A stretch of 22,750 nucleotides of DNA from a virus, in IMG/VR virus record IMGVR_UViG_3300027763_000248, positions 1 through 22,750 of that record; one strand, written 5' to 3'. Numbering within the stretch: position 1 is the first letter of the stretch; each line of letters starts with the position of its first letter. Under the pieces are notes generated by a model. It did no database searches and had not been told where the DNA came from. It was given only the letters and a program-made list of their open reading frames with translations. The position numbers and the translations under genes were made by a program. Below, piece after piece: positions 18,724-22,750 of this stretch.

Positions 18724-18758
18724 TTTAGATTTTCCGTTCTGTTAGTTTGACTATTTTG

Positions 18759-18787
18759 ATTATACTAGTTTTTCGGGGAAAGCACAA
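18759..18787 (-). promoter_or_regulatory. Box-less promoter for the MoxR gene
   Basis: TTGTGC (18782-18787), 17 bp, TATAAT (18759-18764), inside the 3' end of the gene at 18760-19251. This is the only box-less promoter here with a non-TTGACA -35. Confidence 0.7.
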
Positions 18788-19251
18788 GCAACTCTGGCTT
18801 TTTGTAATCTACGCATTAGAGCCTGTGGTGTTGTGTATTTACTAATCTCGTTAAGGTCTATTGCTGAAACCTCAACTACGATTGGTCTGTTGCGAACTAC
18901 GAACTTGTATGATACCTGCTTTGCGAGTGAAGCTTCAAAGCGAGCAACCATTTTCACAGCGAGTTCCTGTGCTAGTGGCGAACTCATACCTACTCCTGTA
19001 AGAACTCTGCTGTCAAAGACCTCTTTGTTATTTACATCAGAGAAGTTGATACGCCACTGCTTTCGTGGCGAACTAGGTGAGATAGTGCGTGAGTGTAGAG
19101 CCATACCAACAAAGTTGCCTGTGTGGTCGTATGCTTCTGGCGTGATAAGGATTTGGGTAATCCTGCTATCAGCAGAGGTATCAGTAGGAACTAACTCTAA
19201 GTAGAGAGCCTTACCAATAACGCTGTTCTCTGTTATTGCTGTTGTTGTCAT
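18760..19251 (-). CDS. Hypothetical 163-aa protein next to MoxR
   Basis: The product begins MTTTAITENSVIGKALYLEL and is a strand-rich protein with a helical end (TTPQALMRRLQKARVACAFP). The RNRPIVVEVSAIDLNEIS segment looks like a core strand pair. It uses the same ribosome-binding style (ACGGAAAACGAA) as the MoxR gene and lies directly before it, so a role in the MoxR-VWA system is likely by context only. No family is recognised. Confidence 0.8.
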   Translation of the reverse strand: MTTTAITENSVIGKALYLELVPTDTSADSRITQILITPEAYDHTGNFVGMALHSRTISPSSPRKQWRINFSDVNNKEVFDSRVLTGVGMSSPLAQELAVKMVARFEASLAKQVSYKFVVRNRPIVVEVSAIDLNEISKYTTPQALMRRLQKARVACAFPEKLV

Positions 19252-19291
19252 TTCGTTTTCCGTTCGTTTGATGTTTTGTTATTACTTAGTC

Positions 19292-19320
19292 ATTAAAGCA
19301 TTAAACTTTTCATTTGTCAA
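19292..19320 (-). promoter_or_regulatory. Box-less promoter for the gene at 18760-19251
   Basis: TTGACA (19315-19320), 17 bp, TTTAAT (19292-19297). The -35 lies just after the stop of the gene at 19323-19916. Confidence 0.75.
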
Positions 19321-19322
19321 GT

Positions 19323-19916
19323 TTAGTGATTAAGTTTTTTTAGCGTGTCGTTTATCAACTCGTAGGCGAGTATTCGTCTTTCCTCTGCGAAGTCCTTAAT
19401 AGCCTGCTGATTGTTCTCTATCCAGTTGCGAATAGTTCCTGTCTGGTCTAGGTAGATAGGGTCGCCAATGTCGTAGGTATTAAGACTAGGTGCGTAGCCT
19501 GTTTCTGCGAACTTCTCTACTATCAAAATGTCGCCAATCTGTATTCCATTTGCGAACGAAGCTAAGGTTATGCGTATAAATCCCCACCTCTGCTTTTCGT
19601 GTAGGTTTTTCTTGTATCTGTAATAAGTCTCACCAACGCTACTGTCCCACTCTTTATACCTAGATAGTTCCTCTTTGGTATAGTCCCTGAAATGCTTAGC
19701 GTGAGTTGGGTCTTTCGGGTCTGGACACTCGTTCCACAGATACTCAATACCAATCCAAACCTCTATGCCCTCAATGATACCTAGCGAGTGTTCCTCGTTT
19801 AGCACAGAGTATTTGCGTTGGGTATAGCGAGTAGGGAAATCGTTAAACTCCATAGAAGTTAACTCAAAGTCGCCAACCTCTATTGGAGTTGGCTTTGGTG
19901 TCTTAATTCGTTTCAT
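19323..19916 (-). CDS. Hypothetical 197-aa protein, leaderless
   Basis: The protein (MKRIKTPKPTPIEVGDFELT) has many Tyr and Trp residues and a charged helical C-terminus (QQAIKDFAEERRILAYELIN). I see no known catalytic motif. ATG 19916 lies seven bases after TAAGTT (19924-19929), so it is probably leaderless. It heads the leftward series that runs into the MoxR-VWA genes. A 16-mer in the opposite orientation lies 42 bases upstream of its -10. Confidence 0.8.
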   Translation of the reverse strand: MKRIKTPKPTPIEVGDFELTSMEFNDFPTRYTQRKYSVLNEEHSLGIIEGIEVWIGIEYLWNECPDPKDPTHAKHFRDYTKEELSRYKEWDSSVGETYYRYKKNLHEKQRWGFIRITLASFANGIQIGDILIVEKFAETGYAPSLNTYDIGDPIYLDQTGTIRNWIENNQQAIKDFAEERRILAYELINDTLKKLNH

Positions 19917-19923
19917 ACCAGAG

Positions 19924-19953
19924 AACTTAGCACAGGTTCTCGGAACTTGTCAA
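19924..19953 (-). promoter_or_regulatory. Promoter for the gene at 19323-19916
   Basis: TTGACA (19948-19953), 18 bp, TAAGTT (19924-19929). The nearby 16-mer (19972-19987) is inverted relative to it. Confidence 0.75.
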
Positions 19954-19971
19954 GCGTGTCGCAAAAATCCT

Positions 19972-20034
19972 GTATTCATTTTTTCACAAGGATTTCTAAA
20001 TGTTGTTGCTTTTTGGCAACCTGTGTGATACACT
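19972..20034 (+). promoter_or_regulatory. The only plus-oriented 16-mer box, with plus-strand promoter
   Basis: GTATTCATTTTTTCAC reads on the plus strand at 19972-19987, followed by TTGCTT (20006-20011), 17 bp and TACACT (20029-20034), 41 bases from the box. A transcript would start near 20041 and run antisense to the gene at 20098-20385. AAGGAG (20042-20047) and a 28-codon ORF from ATG 20065 exist but are poorly spaced. A GATGGCT/AGCCGTC hairpin at 20064-20081 may stop it. Confidence 0.6.
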
Positions 20035-20097
20035 TTGTATTAAGGAGTTAGTGGAAAGTTGTTGATGGCTAGTCAGCCGTCACTTCTTAACTTCGGA

Positions 20098-20385
20098 TTA
20101 GTAAAGCAAGAACCCGTCATCTTCGTCGGACTCATCTTCGTCATCATCTAGATAGTCGTCTGACGGGTTTGGGTCAAACAAAGGCAACGAGCAGTCGTAG
20201 CACAAAATCCATTGGTCATCTCCGTTGAGCACAATGACGAACGGGTGGAAGTTACCAAGGACTCCGACTTCATCATCGCAATGCTCGCAGGGGTCAATGG
20301 CGAACGGTCCGTCAAGCAGGCCGCACTCTACAGCAGCGTCAATGTCGCGGTCGGATTCAATAACGTGAATTTCTATATGTTGCAT
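20098..20385 (-). CDS. Hypothetical 95-aa CxxC protein with acidic tail, leaderless
   Basis: The protein (MQHIEIHVIESDRDIDAAVE) has CEHC (about 33-36) and CYDC (about 62-65), a likely zinc ribbon, and then an acidic end DDDEDESDEDDG. ATG 20385 lies six bases after TAAGAT (20392-20397) with no ribosome-binding site, so the mRNA may be leaderless; the -35 is weak. It marks the border between the cassette region and the differently composed right arm. Confidence 0.75.
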   Translation of the reverse strand: MQHIEIHVIESDRDIDAAVECGLLDGPFAIDPCEHCDDEVGVLGNFHPFVIVLNGDDQWILCYDCSLPLFDPNPSDDYLDDDEDESDEDDGFLLY

Positions 20386-20544
20386 GTTTGTATCTTATCC
20401 GTTGCTGAAAATGGTGTGTTGGGCAGGCCGGTGATTTTTCCAGGCGGCTGGAAGCAAGCCGTTGCTTAGTGCAAAGTTGGAGCTTGAGGTATCCGGCAGC
20501 TGAGCTCGCCGTTAGTGCAAAGTTAGGATACAGTTCGCATCCGG
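20386..20544. other. Intergenic region with two copies of the TTAGTGCAAAGTT motif
   Basis: No ORF is supported. CTTAGTGCAAAGTTG (20465-20479) and TTAGTGCAAAGTT (20512-20524) occur in the same orientation, and CGGCT/AGCCG and CCAG/CTGG hairpins are possible near 20440-20465. Confidence 0.55.
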
Positions 20545-21405
20545 TTAGTCCTGGACTGTGAACAAGCCCGTCTCACGTCCGAGCCGTTGAAGGCTAGACC
20601 TATCAGGCATGCCGCTTGCATCCTTGCCGACAAATCCTATAGACCGCTGCCATCTCTGGTAGGCAGACTCCGTTGATGAATCCCATACACCGCGGGCCGC
20701 ATCTTTGATGTCCGTCACCAGGCTTAGTGCTAACTGAACCGTTTCTACTTGGCGGTTGCGGTTGCCTGCCCGTAAGGCTGCCTGGTTTATTGATGGTAAG
20801 TCCGTTGATGCAAAGTTGACAGAGGCTGCGTCCAGGACTTCAGCAGCTCTGAGCTTTTGAATAACCTTAGTGAAAAGTTGGAAGCGAGCCGCTCCTTCAA
20901 ATTCCAGGGGCCTGGCAAATGCAAGTACTTCAGTCGAATGACGAATCCGTTGATAGACCCCGTCCATCTGAGTCGATGCAAACTTTGGATTACCACCGCG
21001 GGTATTACCTTCGATGCTCAGGAACTTGCCCGTTATGTGAAACTCACGAACGTCTACTACCACACCAACATGTGGCATCTCAAAAGCGCTTGCCGCGAAT
21101 TCCTCAGCGGCTGCGAAGAAGACTATATCTCCAGGCAACGGCTTAGTGCGAAGTTGACCATCCCGGATAAATTCAGCAAGTGCGCTTGCCGTTTGCACGC
21201 AAGCTGGTAACTTTACATTAGCGTCACGGGCCGCTACATCAATGAATGCTCCGGCCCAGGGAAGTCCGTCATATCCAACTATCGCACCAAACTGATTACG
21301 CAGGCCGGCGTTTGCCTGGTATCCGTTGTAATTCTTTACCGTTGCGATAAATTGTTCCCGCTTAGTGCGGGCCGGTTTTCCTGGCGGCTGTCTTCTTTTA
21401 AACAT
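20545..21405 (-). CDS. CHAP-like plus peptidoglycan-binding-like protein lacking the catalytic Cys
   Basis: Residues about 30-170 follow the CHAP pattern: GYDGLPWAGAFIDVAARD, then PLPGDIVFF, PHVGVVVDV (His about 112) and LSIEGNTRGGNP (Glu about 132). The nucleophile normally sits in PWCGAF; here the codon is GCC, so Cys is replaced by Ala51. The C-terminal 70 residues (AARGVWDSSTESAYQRWQRS to SLQRLGRETGLF) resemble the peptidoglycan-binding repeat of actinophage lysins. It may be a binding or structural derivative of an endolysin rather than an active one. ATG 21405 follows AGGGAG at a rather long spacing. Confidence 0.8.
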   Translation of the reverse strand: MFKRRQPPGKPARTKREQFIATVKNYNGYQANAGLRNQFGAIVGYDGLPWAGAFIDVAARDANVKLPACVQTASALAEFIRDGQLRTKPLPGDIVFFAAAEEFAASAFEMPHVGVVVDVREFHITGKFLSIEGNTRGGNPKFASTQMDGVYQRIRHSTEVLAFARPLEFEGAARFQLFTKVIQKLRAAEVLDAASVNFASTDLPSINQAALRAGNRNRQVETVQLALSLVTDIKDAARGVWDSSTESAYQRWQRSIGFVGKDASGMPDRSSLQRLGRETGLFTVQD

Positions 21406-21438
21406 TAATGCAAAGTCTCCCTGGATACGAGCCGTTAT

Positions 21439-21663
21439 CTAGTTTTCGTGAGTCGGGCCGAATGAAGTAACTGCAGCTGTGTGCGTGTAAACAAGCCCTA
21501 ATGCAAAGTTGCTCAGCATGTCCCGGATGAGTTTCGCTTCTTCAGCAAGAGCACTAAGGCGAAGATGTTCGATGCGGGTAGATGCATTCTCGATATCGCT
21601 TAGTGAATTCTGGTAGTGCAGCTCAGCGGCCTGGATTATGTCTTCCAACTTTGGATTAGTCAT
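21439..21663 (-). CDS. Hypothetical 74-aa helical protein
   Basis: It starts at ATG 21663, overlapping the last eight bases of the gene at 21656-22561, with AGGAAGAG upstream. The product (MTNPKLEDIIQAAELHYQNS) is helical, with a LRLSALAEEAKLIRDMLSNF heptad-like stretch. The overlap with the terminase-like gene suggests a coupled partner. No family is recognised. Confidence 0.75.
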   Translation of the reverse strand: MTNPKLEDIIQAAELHYQNSLSDIENASTRIEHLRLSALAEEAKLIRDMLSNFALGLVYTHTAAVTSFGPTHEN

Positions 21664-22561
21664 TTGTTTGTTTCTCTTCCTGGCCGTCATCTTCTACAAC
21701 TTCGCCATCAATTGGTTCTTGTTCTGGTGCAAGCCTAGCAGATGCTTCCATTGCTGTAGTGGTTAGACGTTGTAGTCGCTCAGCAATGATGCTGGCCGCT
21801 GGTCTTACGTCAATGTTGACCGAGGTATCTACTTCAATACCACCTCGAACTCCGGCACGGTCAAGAATCTCAGTGGCGGCTTTCAACTTCACCGGTTCAG
21901 ACTCTGCACTTTCCATTAGCTCTTCTAGAACATCTACGGCGTAAGGTGCAGCTTGCATCAACTTTGTACGAGCACGCTCAATGTCATCCGATGTTTTATG
22001 TTTGGTACTTCTTAAGTGGATTCTGCACAGGCCGTCATCTTTAGGACGTCCGCTGGACCATAGCATACAACGGATATTGTCATCTTTGATTTGGCGACAA
22101 CGATGAGGGAGGGCGAGCGGTTGACGTTTTTCACTACGCGGGCCGCCTTCGTTCTGTTCCTTAATCCAAAGTCGGGAAGCGTGAATCACCCATGGGGGTA
22201 CCAGGTAATCCGTTTTCTCTTCCGCTATCAAGTCCAGGCCGGTTAGGTAATCTGAGTTGCGGTTACTAGGGTCAACCATAATCGGTTTCTTTTCCGCAAG
22301 GGAAAGTATCCGTCTTTCAATAGTGCTTTGTTTAGAGCGGGCCCGTATTAGTCCAGTAGGGATACCGTTGGTTGAATAGACAGGGTCCCAGTTTAGTTGC
22401 GCTCGCCGTAATATCTGTCGGTTCTCAAATGTATCAGCACATACACCTTTGTCAACTTCTTCTAGTCCGATAAGTGAAAGGTCAGGCCTGAGGTCTAACG
22501 GTTCATCAATAACGTATTCGGCGCGGTCGTTATCGTGATTATCAAAAAGCTCGACTGACAT
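21656..22561 (-). CDS. Probable terminase small subunit
   Basis: The 301-aa protein has an unrecognised N-terminal half, a possible zinc site (Cys 155, 165, 179 and His 182 in HRCRQI, IRCMLWSSGRPK, LCRIHLR), and a helical segment DVLEELMESAESEPVKLKAA followed by TEILDRAGVRGG. That last pattern recurs in actinophage small terminase subunits and related DNA-binding proteins. It would bind the packaging site and hand DNA to the large subunit, which would lie outside the window. ATG 22561 follows AAGGAT. The assignment is from motif memory and moderate. Confidence 0.55.
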   Translation of the reverse strand: MSVELFDNHDNDRAEYVIDEPLDLRPDLSLIGLEEVDKGVCADTFENRQILRRAQLNWDPVYSTNGIPTGLIRARSKQSTIERRILSLAEKKPIMVDPSNRNSDYLTGLDLIAEEKTDYLVPPWVIHASRLWIKEQNEGGPRSEKRQPLALPHRCRQIKDDNIRCMLWSSGRPKDDGLCRIHLRSTKHKTSDDIERARTKLMQAAPYAVDVLEELMESAESEPVKLKAATEILDRAGVRGGIEVDTSVNIDVRPAASIIAERLQRLTTTAMEASARLAPEQEPIDGEVVEDDGQEEKQTND

Positions 22562-22750
22562 TGCATTAATCCTTAATGTAAAGAAGACGACTCCGTTAGC
22601 TGGGGAGAGGTCTGTAACGGAGTCGCCTTCGTTACAAGTTTACCAGACGCCAGTAAAGTTATCCGTCTCGGAGTTATTGTACAAGTTGTTTAGTAAAGTG
22701 CGAGCCGCTAAATTCTCGGACGAATTTTTGCGTGAGGTGAGGCTGACGCC
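22562..22750 (-). promoter_or_regulatory. Upstream region of the terminase-like gene with a strong hairpin
   Basis: CGACTCCGTTA and TAACGGAGTCG form an 11 bp perfect stem (22590-22629) followed by TCTTCTTT on the minus strand, a terminator or attenuator just before the gene. TAAACT and TACAAT -10-like hexamers lie upstream but lack a good -35. The last bases of the window show no ORF. Confidence 0.55.

Noticed and set aside
305-19987. Boxes as origin iterons or attachment sites
   Set aside because: They are spread over 20 kb, one per gene, at fixed distance from promoters. Iterons cluster, and no integrase gene is present.
20065-20151. 28-codon plus-strand ORF after the inverted box
   Set aside because: AAGGAG is 17 bases from the ATG, and the hydrophobic end is just the antisense of the acidic tail codons of the gene at 20098-20385.

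Overview
The window looks like one arm of an actinobacteriophage genome, or of a prophage or plasmid built like one. Every convincing gene (42) lies on the minus strand. Most encode small acidic proteins of unknown function, mixed with recognisable phage functions: a single-stranded DNA-binding protein, a MoxR-type AAA+ ATPase beside a metallopeptidase/VWA protein, a YubB/DUF1281-like protein, a CHAP-like lysin and a probable small terminase subunit. The actinobacterial link rests on a small regulator very like ClgR and on many promoters that leave the start codon at or next to the mRNA 5' end (leaderless genes). The sequence is only moderately GC, so a lower-GC actinobacterium is a reasonable host guess, but this is inference.

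Layout, in transcription order from high to low coordinates. 20.4-22.75 kb: probable terminase small subunit, a small coupled gene and a CHAP/peptidoglycan-binding protein. This arm differs in composition from the rest and carries its own dispersed 13-15 bp motif. 20.1-20.4 kb: a CxxC acidic protein. 15.7-19.9 kb: an unknown 197-residue protein, a 163-residue protein, MoxR ATPase and a 620-residue zincin/VWA protein. 13.5-15.5 kb: two genes and a roughly 550 bp non-coding stretch with its own promoter. 11.3-13.5 kb: overlapping gene groups that include two HTH regulators. 0-11.2 kb: about 25 small genes, mostly single-gene cassettes.

The most striking feature is the control architecture of those cassettes. 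A perfectly conserved 16-mer, GTATTCATTTTTTCAC (read on the minus strand), occurs 24 times. In 20 of the 23 minus-strand copies it ends 48-50 bases before the -10 hexamer of a sigma70-like promoter. In two further cases, the minus copy at 7237 and the single plus-strand copy, the spacing is 40-41 bases, one helical turn less. A typical unit reads: 16-mer, sometimes a second ACACGG-like element, -35, -10, either a leader with a small hairpin and a GAAAGGG ribosome-binding site or no leader at all, a small ORF, and an intrinsic terminator. Promoters without the 16-mer mostly have an exact TTGACA -35, whereas 16-mer promoters never do on the minus strand. This suggests one activator (or another DNA-binding factor) co-ordinating more than 20 small genes, possibly host-takeover or anti-defence functions. 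The factor is not identified.

No tRNA, CRISPR array, insertion sequence or integrase was recognised. All functional statements come from reading motifs by eye; no database search was run.
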